From G965204755 sp965243415 (GTDB lineage Bacteria > Acidobacteriota > Vicinamibacteria > Marinacidobacterales > Marinacidobacteraceae): DNA of 64,000 nucleotides. Where the stretch lies: the NCBI GenBank assembly GCA_965243415.1, contig OZ251549.1:2418001-2482000 (forward strand). The letters run 5' to 3'. Both the position numbers and the translations under genes were made by a program. The notes under the pieces were generated by a model. The model was not told the DNA's origin. It worked only from the letters and a program-made list of their open reading frames with translations, and searched no databases. Every line of letters starts with the position of its first letter. Position 1 is the stretch's first letter. This document shows, in pieces, positions 10,105 through 19,085 of the stretch.

Positions 10105-11745
10105 TCAGGTGGTTACCGCGCCGCGGCTGGCGGAGGCGACGACCCGGGCGTACTTGGCGAGGGCGCCGGTGCGGTGGACCGATTCGGGCGGCTCGGGGCG
10201 GCGTTCGGCGGCGTCCGGCATCTCGACTTCGAGGGATCTCGTTTCGAGGTCGATGGTGATGCGGTCGCCGTCCCTCACCAGCGCGATGGGGCCGCCGGCG
10301 GCTGCCTCCGGTGCGGCGTGGCCGACCATGAAGCCGTGGGTGGCGCCGCTGAAGCGGCCGTCGGTGATGAGCGCCACGCTGTCGCCGAGGCCGCGGCCGA
10401 TGACGGCGGCGGTCACGCCCAGCATCTCCCGCATCCCCGGCCCGCCCCGCGGCCCCTCGTAGCGGATCACGATCACATCGCCGGCGACGATCCGGCCTTC
10501 CTGGACCGCGGCGAAGGCGGCCTCCTCGGAGTCGAAGACGCGCGCCGGGCCTTCGTGGCGGGTGCGTTCGTGGCCGGCGAGTTTCAGCACTGCGCCCTCC
10601 GGCGCCAGCGAGCCGGTGAGGATGGCGAGGCCGCCCCGGGCCTTCAGCGGGCGGTTCGCTTCCCGGATCACCTCCTGGGCCGGGGTCTCCCGGGCGGCGT
10701 CGGCCAGCGCGAACAGGGAGTCGCCGGAGACCGTCGGGGTATCGGCGACCAGGCCGAGTTCGCGCAGCCGGGCAGCGAGCAGGCGCATCCCGCCGGCGGC
10801 TTCCATCTCCGGGGCGGTGAAGCGGCCGCCGGGTTTGAGGTCGGTGAGCACCGGGGTCGCGGCGCCGATCCGGTCGAAGTCTCCGAGGGAGAGGTCGCTG
10901 CCGGCTTCGTGGGCGATCGCCAGCAGGTGGAGCACCGCGTTCGTGGAACCGGCGGTCGCGGAGACCGAGGTGTAGGCGTTCAGCAGCGATTCCCGGGAGA
11001 GGAATTCCCGCGCGGTGCGGCCCTCGCGGAGGAGCGTCATCACCCGTTCGCCGGCGGCGCGCGCGGCGTCCGCCTTCCGGGGGCTCAGTGCCGGGATCTC
11101 GTTGCCGACCATCGGGGAGATGCCGAGGAAGGCGGTCGCCAGCGACATGGTGTTCGCGGTGAACTGGCCGCCGCAGGCGCCGGCGCCGGGGCAGGCGGCG
11201 GCTTCGAGTTCGGCGAGGTCGGCGTCGCTCATCTTGCCGGCGGCGTGCGCTCCGACGGCTTCGAAGACATCCTGGATGGTCACCGAGTTCCCGCGGTAGA
11301 GGCCCGGGGCGATGGAGCCGCCGTAGAGCATCAACGAGGGGAGGTCGAGCCGGGCCAGCGCCATGACCGTTCCGGGGATCGTCTTGTCGCAGCCGGAGAT
11401 CGCCACGACCGCGTCGAGCAGGTGGCCGCGGGCGACGAGTTCGATGGAGTCGGCGACGACTTCCCGGGAGACCAGCGAGGCGCGCATCCCCGAGGAGCCC
11501 ATGGCGATGGCGTCGGAGACGACGATGGTGTTGAACTCGAGCGGGGTGCCGCCGGCGGCGCGGACTCCCTGTTTCACCGACTCCGCGAGTTCGCGCAGGT
11601 GGCTGTTGCAGGGGGTGATCTCGGTCCAGGTGTTCGCGATGCCGACGAGCGGTTTCGCGATCGCTTCGTCGCTGAGGCCGGCCGCCCGGAACATGGCCCG
11701 GGCCGGGGCGCGGGCGGGGCCGGTCTTGACTTCGTCGCTTCGCAT
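10105..11745 (-). CDS. ilvD: Dihydroxy-acid dehydratase
   Basis: 546 residues, typical length. It dehydrates 2,3-dihydroxy-isovalerate and -methylvalerate to the 2-oxo acids in valine, leucine and isoleucine synthesis, using an iron-sulfur cluster. Diagnostic motifs are GCDKTIPG (near residue 120), CPGAGACGGQFTANTM (near residue 190), and the C-terminal VALITDGRFSG and GDRITID. The ATG at 11745 is preceded by GAGGAA about eight bases upstream. No other branched-chain genes are adjacent; the neighbour upstream is a ketopantoate-reductase-like gene. 2-Ketoisovalerate is the precursor of ketopantoate, so the pairing makes metabolic sense. The 3' end is present in two further copies downstream. 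Confidence 0.96.
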   Translation of the reverse strand: MRSDEVKTGPARAPARAMFRAAGLSDEAIAKPLVGIANTWTEITPCNSHLRELAESVKQGVRAAGGTPLEFNTIVVSDAIAMGSSGMRASLVSREVVADSIELVARGHLLDAVVAISGCDKTIPGTVMALARLDLPSLMLYGGSIAPGLYRGNSVTIQDVFEAVGAHAAGKMSDADLAELEAAACPGAGACGGQFTANTMSLATAFLGISPMVGNEIPALSPRKADAARAAGERVMTLLREGRTAREFLSRESLLNAYTSVSATAGSTNAVLHLLAIAHEAGSDLSLGDFDRIGAATPVLTDLKPGGRFTAPEMEAAGGMRLLAARLRELGLVADTPTVSGDSLFALADAARETPAQEVIREANRPLKARGGLAILTGSLAPEGAVLKLAGHERTRHEGPARVFDSEEAAFAAVQEGRIVAGDVIVIRYEGPRGGPGMREMLGVTAAVIGRGLGDSVALITDGRFSGATHGFMVGHAAPEAAAGGPIALVRDGDRITIDLETRSLEVEMPDAAERRPEPPESVHRTGALAKYARVVASASRGAVTT

Positions 11746-11870
11746 CGGGCGGTGTTCCTCGGGGGGTGTGTGTTCTCGGGGTTTCGGGGAGGGGCCGGTG
11801 GGCGCGGCGGGCTACTTTCTCACAGGGTCGGGTCGGGACGCTTCGGCGCCGGCCCCGGGGTGCGCCGGGC

Positions 11871-12785
11871 TCAGGCGGGCGGTTCGCGTTCGCGGACGAG
11901 TCGGAGCATGAGGTCGTTCCAGGGGGTGGGGACGCCGCGGGCGCGGCCCCGGGCGGCGATGACGCCGGTGATGGCTTCGATCTCGGTGCGGCGGCCGCGT
12001 TCGAGGTCCTGCAGCATGCTGGAGCGGTTCTCCGGGGTCGCGGCGGCCACGCGGCGGATCGTTTCGTGGATCTCCCCGGGGGAGCAGCCCGCGCCCTCGG
12101 CGGCAGCGACGGCGCAGGATTCCTCGACGAGGCGGGTGACGATCTTCCGGCGGCCGGGGTCGGCCCGGAGTCGGCCGGTGCGGAGGCCGAGGAGCGCCGT
12201 TACCGGGTTCACCGCGGCGTTCAGGATCACCTTGTCCCAGAGCGCCCGGCGGATGTCGGCGGTGGTGCGGGCCGGGAAGCCGACGGCGCGGAGTGCGGCG
12301 GCGAGTTCGTTCGCGGCGGTCGGCGGGGTATCCGGCGTGAACGCGCCCAGGATCACTTCGCCGAGTCCGGCGTGGAAGACCTCCCCGTCTTCGCGGAGCG
12401 TGGCGCCGTTGTTGGAGACTGCGCCGAACACCGGGTTTCCGCCTTCGGCCAGCGTCTCCTCGTTGCCGAGTCCGTTCTGCAGGGACACGCGGACCGGTTT
12501 CGGGCCGAGGTCTCGGAGCGCCGCTGCAGCGGAGGCGGTGTCGGTCGCCTTCACCGTGACGAGGACGAAGTCGGGGGCGAACCCGTCCCACTCCTTCGGG
12601 GACGAGGCGGCCGGCAGCCGGACCGCCGCTTCGGTGGCGCCGACGATCCGCAGCCCGTCGCGCCGGAGGTCTCGCAGCCGGGCGCCCCGCGCCACGACCG
12701 CGACCTCGTACCGGGACGCGAGCCGCGCCGCGAAGACGCTCCCGGTCGCCCCCGCGCCGAAGACGAGGAACCGGGGCGGGGACAT
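11871..12785 (-). CDS. Ketopantoate reductase family protein (PanE/ApbA-like)
   Basis: 304 residues. The N-terminal Rossmann fold starts at once with FGAGATGSVFAARLA (NADP-binding GxGxxG type). The C-terminal helical domain contains the catalytic-lysine block LWDKVILNAAVNPVTALLG and the substrate-site block NRSSMLQDLERGRRTEIEAI, both typical of 2-dehydropantoate 2-reductase. It should reduce ketopantoate to pantoate for coenzyme A synthesis; relatives with other 2-oxo substrates exist, so no gene symbol is given. It is downstream of the OLD-like ATPase on the same strand. A decayed copy of this gene lies at 14700-15545 next to the second ATPase, so this is the surviving copy. Confidence 0.9.
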   Translation of the reverse strand: MSPPRFLVFGAGATGSVFAARLASRYEVAVVARGARLRDLRRDGLRIVGATEAAVRLPAASSPKEWDGFAPDFVLVTVKATDTASAAAALRDLGPKPVRVSLQNGLGNEETLAEGGNPVFGAVSNNGATLREDGEVFHAGLGEVILGAFTPDTPPTAANELAAALRAVGFPARTTADIRRALWDKVILNAAVNPVTALLGLRTGRLRADPGRRKIVTRLVEESCAVAAAEGAGCSPGEIHETIRRVAAATPENRSSMLQDLERGRRTEIEAITGVIAARGRARGVPTPWNDLMLRLVREREPPA

Positions 12786-12835
12786 CTCCGGGAGCGTACC
12801 GGCGGCGCTCGACCGGGCCGGTCGCCGGGCCCGCG

Positions 12836-14512
12836 CTACGACGCCGTTGCCGGCAGGAGTTCGTCGGCGATCCGGTCCAGTTTCTCCACCACCTCCGGGT
12901 GGATCTCCTCCGGCTTCATCTCCGCGGCCAGTTGGTACAGATCGGTCTTCTTCGTCCGCCTCCCGGCGCGCTCCAGCATCGGGACCAGGAGGTCCTCGCT
13001 CGCCTTCGCGGAGGTCAGTCCCACCACGTCTCCGAAAAGGTCAGCCCCCTCCGGGAACTGGCGACGGAATTCCGCGTCGATCTCTCGCGGGTCGGCGCCA
13101 TCCGCTCGCTCCACGAACCGTTTGATGGCCGCCGGATGCAGCAGGTAGTTCTCGATCTCGTACCGCTTCCACTGCAGCACGCGGAATCCTGCCTGGTCGG
13201 CGCCTTCGTCGTTGCGCCGACGATCGTTCGAGTCGAGCAGGCAGACGCCCTTCAACTCCGGGAACTCCGTCCGCAGGAGCGCGAAATGCCGGCGAGCCAT
13301 GTGGAGGAGCCGGCCGCGGAGAAGCCGGACATTGGGTTGGGCGAAGAACTTCATCGCCCGATGTCCGAGGACCCGCGCCCATTCCCGCAGGATTTCCTCG
13401 TCGGAGCGATTCTCCACATAGAGGATCGCCCCGCGCTCCCGGGCGAAGAGCAGGTCGGGCGTCTCCAGGAAACCGAGCGACGATTCGAGGCGCTGCCGTT
13501 CCTGCGGAGTCGCCAGGGCGCGGGGGCCGGCGCCGAAGAACCCGATCACCTCCGTCAGATCGGCTGCGTCGAGCAGCGCTTCCGAGTGGGTCGCCGCGAT
13601 CACCTGTCCGTTGCGCCGGGAGGCGACCTCGCGCACACTCTGGAACACCTGTCTCTGGAGCAGTCGGTGTTGGTGAGCGTCCGGCTCGTCTAGGAGGAGG
13701 ACGGAAGCGCGCCGAGCATGGAGGAAGGCGAACAGCAGGATCACCTGCAGGGTGCCGCTTCCGGCGCCGGCGATGTCCAGCCGCCCCGAAGCGCGTACGG
13801 ACTCGCTGAATTCGCAGAGGATGTACGGACGCGCGGCATGGAACCTCGGCGCATGCAGATCGATACCGAAGACATCGCGAATACGCTGCGTCAAGGAAGC
13901 CCATTCCTGCGGATCGTCGGCGATATCCAACAGAAGGTTGCGAAGGATGTCGCCGGGCCGGCCGGAAGAGGCCAGCAGGTCCTGCATTCCTCGCTCGTAT
14001 CGAGGTTCGTCCCGAGCGACTCCGAAGAGAGCCGGGAGGTGCACCACACTGACCGCCTGCGCTTGCCGCGGAGGGAAGGCCGCCAATTCCTCCCGGTCCC
14101 GGTCGTCGGCGCCGAGTGGCCGAATGTGCACCAACTCCGTGTTCGCGTAGCGGAGTTCGAGTCCGCACGACCACGCGCCCTTCGGGCCATCGCCGTCCAC
14201 GACGATCTCGATCTCCCTCGGTTTGCCGTCGAGGGCCGAGGTCACGATCCGGTCGTTCCACAGGAGGTTCATCTCGCGGAGCGGAACGGGCGTGAACTCT
14301 CCCCTCTGCACCGGAACCCCGGTGCGGAGATCGTTCTTGTTCTCGGCGGTATGTTCCATCCAGCGGTCGAGGCCGAACCGCCAGGTGGCGATCGCCTGCA
14401 GCAGGGTGGACTTCCCGGAGTTGTTCGGGCCGACCAGGACGACCGTGTCCGAGAGATCGAAGACCTGCTCTTCGAACTGTTTGAAGTTGCGGACGGTGAC
14501 GCGGCGGATCAT
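12836..14512 (-). CDS. OLD-like AAA ATPase with TOPRIM-type C-terminus, copy A
   Basis: 558 residues. The N-terminal ATPase has Walker A GPNNSGKST (residues 28-36), an ABC-like signature GAGSGTLQV (249-257), Walker B VLLLDEPDAH (271-280) and a switch-His block ATHSEAL (307-313). The C-terminal region resembles the TOPRIM nuclease of OLD proteins: YVENRSDEEIL (365-375) and CLLDSND (424-430), followed by YEIENYLLHP (451-460). Compared with copy B (VEGQSDEE, LDGDN) the glycine and an acidic residue of the TOPRIM motifs are altered, so nuclease activity is less certain here. OLD-type proteins are anti-phage effectors; that role is inference. It starts 19 bases after a fragment of the DUF547 gene, exactly as copy B follows the intact DUF547 gene. 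Confidence 0.85.
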   Translation of the reverse strand: MIRRVTVRNFKQFEEQVFDLSDTVVLVGPNNSGKSTLLQAIATWRFGLDRWMEHTAENKNDLRTGVPVQRGEFTPVPLREMNLLWNDRIVTSALDGKPREIEIVVDGDGPKGAWSCGLELRYANTELVHIRPLGADDRDREELAAFPPRQAQAVSVVHLPALFGVARDEPRYERGMQDLLASSGRPGDILRNLLLDIADDPQEWASLTQRIRDVFGIDLHAPRFHAARPYILCEFSESVRASGRLDIAGAGSGTLQVILLFAFLHARRASVLLLDEPDAHQHRLLQRQVFQSVREVASRRNGQVIAATHSEALLDAADLTEVIGFFGAGPRALATPQERQRLESSLGFLETPDLLFARERGAILYVENRSDEEILREWARVLGHRAMKFFAQPNVRLLRGRLLHMARRHFALLRTEFPELKGVCLLDSNDRRRNDEGADQAGFRVLQWKRYEIENYLLHPAAIKRFVERADGADPREIDAEFRRQFPEGADLFGDVVGLTSAKASEDLLVPMLERAGRRTKKTDLYQLAAEMKPEEIHPEVVEKLDRIADELLPATAS

Positions 14513-14531
14513 TTCGTTCGTCGGGGTCGGG

Positions 14532-14680
14532 TTACGGTCGGTTCAGGGCCCAGTCGTAGTCGAGGAAGCGGACGGGGGCGTTCTCGTTCTCGGCGAGCGT
14601 TGCCCGCGCCTCGGAACTGTATCGCGCCGCGAAGGCGGCGACAGACGGCTCGGCGCCCCGGTTTCCGGCATCGGGGTCGC
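14532..14680 (-). pseudogene. 3' fragment of DUF547 lipoprotein gene
   Basis: About 150 bases matching the end of the intact DUF547 gene at 17305-18156, including the last residues VRFLDYDWALNRP and the TAA stop, with only scattered differences. The match stops near 14680 and is joined to a decayed copy of the ketopantoate reductase gene. It marks the junction of a tandem duplication of [DUF547 3' end + ATPase + reductase]. Confidence 0.85.
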
Positions 14681-14699
14681 GGCGGCCGGGTTCGGCGTC

Positions 14700-15545
14700 C
14701 GGCCGGAGTGCCGCGGGCGGCGATGACGCCGGTGATGGCTTTCGATCTCGGTGCGGCGGCCGCGTTCGAGGTCCTGCAGCATGCTGGAGCGGTTCTCCGG
14801 GCTCGCGGCGGCCACGCGGCGGATGGTTTCGTGGATCTCCCCGGGGGAGCAGCCCGCGCCCTCGGCGGCGGCCACGGCGCAGGATTCCTCGACGAGGCGG
14901 GCCACGATCTTCCGGCGGCCGGGGTCGGCGTGGAGTCGGCCGGTGCGGAGGCCGAGGAGCGCGGTTACCGGGTTCACTGCGGCGTTCAGGATCACCTTGT
15001 CCCAGAGCGCCCGGCGGATGTCGGGGGTGGCGTGGGCGGGGAAGCCGACGGCGCGGAGGGCGGCGGCGAGTTCGTTCGTGGCGGTTTGCGGGGCCTCCGG
15101 CGTGAACGAGCCGAGGATCACTTCGCCGAGTCCGGCGTGGAAGACCTCCGCGGTTTCGCGCAGCGTGGCGCCGTTGTTCGAGACCGCGCCGAGCACCGGG
15201 TTCCCGCCTTCGGCCAGCGTCTCCTCGTTGCCGAGCCCGTTCTGCAGGGACACGCGGACCGGGTTCGGGCCGAGGTCTCGGAGCGCCGCCGCGGCGGAGG
15301 CGGTGTCCGTTGCCTTCACCGTGACGAGCACGAATTCGGGGGGAGAACCCGTCCAACTCCGTCGGGGACGAGGCGGCCGGCAGCCGGACCGCTGCCTCGG
15401 TGGCGCCGAGGATCCGCAGCCCGTCGCGCCGGAGGTCTCGGAGCCGGGCGCCCCTCGCCACGACCGCGACCTCGTACCGGGACGCGAGCCGCACCGCGAA
15501 GACGCCCCCGCGCCGAAGACGAGGAACCGGGGTGGGGCCATCTCC
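14700..15545 (-). pseudogene. Decayed copy of ketopantoate-reductase-like gene
   Basis: Nearly the whole of the 11871-12785 gene is repeated at high nucleotide similarity but is broken. There is an extra base in the stretch near 14743, another extra base near 15345, and about ten bases missing in the nucleotide-binding loop near 15500. The last 25 or so codons are replaced at the junction with the DUF547 fragment. Sense pieces can still be read in pieces of frame, for example LWDKVILNAAVNPVTALLGL and NRSSMLQDLERGRRTEIE. The similarity continues through the spacer into the 3' end of ATPase copy B. Confidence 0.88.
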
Positions 15546-15594
15546 GGGAGCGTACCGGGGCCCTCGTCCGAGCCGCCCGTCGGTCGGCGCCGCG

Positions 15595-17283
15595 CTACGA
15601 CGCCGGGGCCGGCAGGAGTTCGTCGGCGATCCGGTCCAGTTTCTCCACGACCTCCGGGTGGATCTCCTCCCGCTTCATCACCGCGGCCAGTTGGTGGAGG
15701 TCTGCCTTCTTCGTTCGCTTCCCAACCCGCTCCAGCAAGGGAACGAGCAATTCGTCGCTCGCTTTCAGACGAACGAGCGCTGGGATGTCGCCGAAGAGGT
15801 CTATCCCGTGGGGAACTTGGCGATTGAACTCCTGCTGGACGGTGATCGTCGTCTGTACTGGGCCACTTACGAACCGCTTGATCGCCTCCGGATGCAGCAA
15901 ATAGTTCTCGATCTCGTATCGGTGCCACTTGAGCATGACCAAACCGGACTGGCTGACCTCCTCTCCCATCGGCTCTGTATTGTCTCCGTCGAGAAGGCAG
16001 ATTCCGACAAGATTCGGAAATTCGACGCGGAGCGTCGAAAAGTGATTACGCGCATCGTTGGGCAATCGCCCGCGGAGCCAGTGAACGTTCGGTCTCTCGA
16101 AGAACTTTCTGGCCGGATGATCCAACTTCTGTGCCCACGCGCTAAGGATCTCCTCGTCGCTCTGGCCCTCCACATACAGGATCGCGCCGCATTCACGTGC
16201 ACGAACGATCTCCGCTGTCGTGATGCGGCGCAGTGCATCTTGGAGGCGATCTCGCTCTTGAGCAGTAGTCAGAGTACGCGGGCCGGAGGCGAAGAAGCCG
16301 ATGACATTGGTCGGGTCCGTGACATTGAGAATCACTTCGGAATGCGTAGCGGCGATCAACTGTCCGCCACTCGCCGACGCGACGGACTGGATGTGTCGAT
16401 ACACTTGATTCTGCAGAATCACATGTTGGTGGGCATCGGGTTCATCCAACAGGATCACGGATCCGCGACGAGCATGGAGAAACGCGAGCACCAGAAGTAC
16501 CTGCAATGTCCCGCTTCCGGCACTGGAGAGATCGAGAGGCCGGCGGTGTTTCCCTTCCAAATACTCGCACACGATATGCGGCTGCGCAGGAGTGTAGATC
16601 GGCTCCTTCAGGAGAATGTTGAACAACGACCGAATCTCCTCGACGAAGGACTTCCATGCCGCGGGATCGCCCGCGATCTCCAGGAGAAGATTCCTGAGAA
16701 CTTCTCCGGGTCGGCCCTGCCCGATGAGGAGATCTTGCATCCCGGGGTCGTGGCGCTGTTCGTCACGGGCGATCCCGGAAAGAGCGGGAACATAGACGAC
16801 ATCCAGGTCGAGGGCAGCATCCGGAGGGAAGGCACGGAACTCGTCGGGTGTCATGTCCTTCGCACCCAAAGGCCGGACATACACCACTTCGGGGCTGTGA
16901 TAATGGAACTCCATACCACAGGACCACTTCCTGCCGTCCGTACGGCCGGCGACTTCGATCTCGATTCGGCGAGGCTTCCCGGGGCTGAAGAAGACGCTGC
17001 GCTGTTCCCAAAGGAGATTCATGGCGCGCAAGGGAACGGGTGTGAACTGACTCCGGGTCACGGCGACACCGGATCGCTGTCGAGAGATACCGGATCGTTG
17101 TCGAGTGGTAGTGGCGGTCCGGTGCCGAAGCCAGCGTAGCAGGCCGAAGCGCCAGGTCGAGATCGCCTGCAGCAGTGTGGACTTTCCGGAGTTGTTGGGA
17201 CCCACAAGGACGACGGAGTTGGTGAGGTCGAAAACCTGTTCCGCGAATCGCTTGAAGCGCCGGACGGTGAGTTGGTCGATCAT
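15595..17283 (-). CDS. OLD-like AAA ATPase with TOPRIM domain, copy B
   Basis: 562 residues, paralogue of copy A. Motifs: Walker A GPNNSGKST (28-36), ABC-like signature SAGSGTLQV, Walker B VILLDEPDAHQH, switch block ATHSEVI, and an intact TOPRIM-like pair YVEGQSDEEIL and CLLDGDN, then YEIENYLLHP. Residues about 55-80 contain a short RQRSG repeat absent from copy A. The first 50 and last 55 residues are much closer to copy A than the middle, where the two proteins differ widely. It starts 21 bases after the DUF547 stop and is likely cotranscribed with it. Probably an ATP-regulated nuclease of the OLD family, plausibly anti-phage. The better TOPRIM motifs make this the stronger nuclease candidate. 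Confidence 0.87.
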   Translation of the reverse strand: MIDQLTVRRFKRFAEQVFDLTNSVVLVGPNNSGKSTLLQAISTWRFGLLRWLRHRTATTTRQRSGISRQRSGVAVTRSQFTPVPLRAMNLLWEQRSVFFSPGKPRRIEIEVAGRTDGRKWSCGMEFHYHSPEVVYVRPLGAKDMTPDEFRAFPPDAALDLDVVYVPALSGIARDEQRHDPGMQDLLIGQGRPGEVLRNLLLEIAGDPAAWKSFVEEIRSLFNILLKEPIYTPAQPHIVCEYLEGKHRRPLDLSSAGSGTLQVLLVLAFLHARRGSVILLDEPDAHQHVILQNQVYRHIQSVASASGGQLIAATHSEVILNVTDPTNVIGFFASGPRTLTTAQERDRLQDALRRITTAEIVRARECGAILYVEGQSDEEILSAWAQKLDHPARKFFERPNVHWLRGRLPNDARNHFSTLRVEFPNLVGICLLDGDNTEPMGEEVSQSGLVMLKWHRYEIENYLLHPEAIKRFVSGPVQTTITVQQEFNRQVPHGIDLFGDIPALVRLKASDELLVPLLERVGKRTKKADLHQLAAVMKREEIHPEVVEKLDRIADELLPAPAS

Positions 17284-17304
17284 TCTGGCTCGGCGGAGTG
17301 TCGG

Positions 17305-18156
17305 TTACGGTCGGTTCAGCGCCCAGTCGTAGTGGAGGAAGCGGACGGGGGCGTTCCCGTTCTCGGCGAGTGTTGCCCGGGCCTCGGAACTGTATCGCGC
17401 GGCGAAGGCGGCGACGGAGGGCTCGGCGCCGCGGTTTCCCGGATCGGTGAAGTCGTTGCCGAACCAGTCCAGGATCTTCGTCAGTACCACCGTCCCGTCC
17501 TCCACCCGCACATAGTCGGGGTCGCCGAGCGTGCGGAGCGTGGCCGCTTCCAACTGCGCTTCGAGTCCGTCGCCGGTGAAGGCGTGTTCCGCGAGGGGAG
17601 GGCAGGAGAGGGAGGCGCAGTTCACCGCGAAATGGACGCGTGGGTCTCGGAAGATCGGACGCAGGACGCGGTGCTCCATGTCGTCGAGGCTGAGCGTATG
17701 GCCGCCCACCGGATGGACCTCGACCCCGAAGACATCGGGGATATCGCGGATGCTCTCGATCTCGAAGTCCCCGCCCGGCGTCATTCCGTCGAGGATGGTC
17801 TTCACCGTGTAGGCGTTGTAGGCGTTGATGAAGAGGGCGGCGAGTTCGTCCCCGGAGAGCGAGGGGATCTCCGCCGCGGCGAGCGCTTCCAGATAGGCGT
17901 CGAGCGCCGCTTCCTCGCGCTTCATCCCGGCGTAGTCGAAGCGGCGGCCGCGCTCCCGGGCGTGGGCGCGGACGAGCCGGTCCCATTCGGAATGGTCGAA
18001 GACCGCGGTTCCCGAGGCCCGGCCGCGCTCGATGAGTTCCGGGAGCGATCCTTCGAGGACCTCCGACCGGGGAACGCACGCCCCGAAGGCGATGGTCACG
18101 GCGACGGCCAACGGAATCCGTCCGGAACCGGTGACCCGGCTCACGAGTCTCTTCAT
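17305..18156 (-). CDS. DUF547 domain lipoprotein
   Basis: 283 residues. ATG at 18156 with GGAAGGAG upstream. The signal peptide ends in a lipobox-like AFGAC (Cys 27). The rest is a DUF547 domain: ALFINAYNAYTVKTIL (near 105-120), the IRDIPDVFG block, and the conserved NCASLSCPPL motif with its two cysteines, followed by VLTKILDWFGNDF. DUF547 proteins are envelope proteins of unknown biochemical function, related to a transglutaminase/papain-like fold. The start overlaps the sulfurtransferase stop by four bases (ATGA), so the two are translationally coupled. The 3' end has been copied to 14532-14680. Confidence 0.9.
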   Translation of the reverse strand: MKRLVSRVTGSGRIPLAVAVTIAFGACVPRSEVLEGSLPELIERGRASGTAVFDHSEWDRLVRAHARERGRRFDYAGMKREEAALDAYLEALAAAEIPSLSGDELAALFINAYNAYTVKTILDGMTPGGDFEIESIRDIPDVFGVEVHPVGGHTLSLDDMEHRVLRPIFRDPRVHFAVNCASLSCPPLAEHAFTGDGLEAQLEAATLRTLGDPDYVRVEDGTVVLTKILDWFGNDFTDPGNRGAEPSVAAFAARYSSEARATLAENGNAPVRFLHYDWALNRP

Positions 18157-19076
18157 GCGGTTTCTCCTTCCCTCGGCGGGTCGGCGGCGGGCGCCCCGGT
18201 CTCCACCGGCCGGGCGGGGTCGGCGCACCACTCCGACCAGGAACCCGAATAGACGGCGACCCCGTCGAAACCGGCCAGCGTCAGCGCCAGCGCGTTGTGG
18301 GCGGCGGTGAGCCCGGAGCCGCAGTAGCAGACGATCCGGCGTCCGCCGCGGCGCTCGGCCAGCGGGGCGAACCTCCGGGCCAGTTCCGCCGCCGGGTGGA
18401 AGGCGCCGTTCCCGTCGAGGTTCCGCTTCCAGAGATGGTTCCGCGCGCCGGGGATCCGTCCGGCGACCGGGTCGAACGGCTCCGCCGCCCCGCACCAGCG
18501 CGCCGACTCCCTGGCGTCCAGCAGCAACATCTCCCGCGAGTCGGGGTCTTTCCCGAGGTCGGTCTCGATCTCGGCGACCGCCGCCGCCAAGTCCGGCCGA
18601 GGTCTCGGGGTGAAGACGCGGGGGCCGGGGGTCACCCAGCCGCCGTCGGCATCGTGGCCCGTGTCCCGCCAGGCGTCGAGCCCGCCGTCGAGGAGCGCCA
18701 CCCGCCGGTGGCCCAGGGAGCGGAGCATCCACCAGAGCCGAGCGGCGTACATCCCCCCGGACCGGTCGTAGGCCACGACGGTGGTCTCGTCGCCGACGCC
18801 GAGCCGCCCGAAGGTGGCGGCCATGGCGGAAACGCCCGGCAGCGGATGCCGTCCGTTCCGCCCGGTCTTCGGCGCGGAGAGGTCCCGCTCGATGTCCGCG
18901 AAGACCGCGCCGGGAAGGTGCCTCCCCAGGTAGTTGGCGCGCCCGGCTTCGGGTCGCCGCAGGTCGAACTGCACATCCACCACCAGCAGGTCGGGATCCC
19001 GGGGGCCGTACGCCCTCTCCCGCAGCCATTCGACCGAGACCAGCGGCCCGAACCCGGAGGAATCGCGCCCGCTCAT
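18153..19076 (-). CDS. Thiosulfate/3-mercaptopyruvate sulfurtransferase
   Basis: 307 residues, two rhodanese domains in tandem as in SseA/TST. The N-terminal domain is inactive in this family (VVDVQFDLRRPEAGRANYLGRH... block then VVAYDRSGGMYAARLWWML). The C-terminal domain has the active-site loop YCGSGLTA with catalytic Cys 252, the CGSG(V/L)TA form typical of mercaptopyruvate sulfurtransferases. It transfers sulfane sulfur from 3-mercaptopyruvate or thiosulfate to thiophilic acceptors, probably in the cytoplasm because no signal peptide is seen. It heads a small transcription unit with the DUF547 lipoprotein and ATPase copy B. Confidence 0.93.
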   Translation of the reverse strand: MSGRDSSGFGPLVSVEWLRERAYGPRDPDLLVVDVQFDLRRPEAGRANYLGRHLPGAVFADIERDLSAPKTGRNGRHPLPGVSAMAATFGRLGVGDETTVVAYDRSGGMYAARLWWMLRSLGHRRVALLDGGLDAWRDTGHDADGGWVTPGPRVFTPRPRPDLAAAVAEIETDLGKDPDSREMLLLDARESARWCGAAEPFDPVAGRIPGARNHLWKRNLDGNGAFHPAAELARRFAPLAERRGGRRIVCYCGSGLTAAHNALALTLAGFDGVAVYSGSWSEWCADPARPVETGAPAADPPREGETA

Positions 19077-19085
19077 GGAGGAAGC

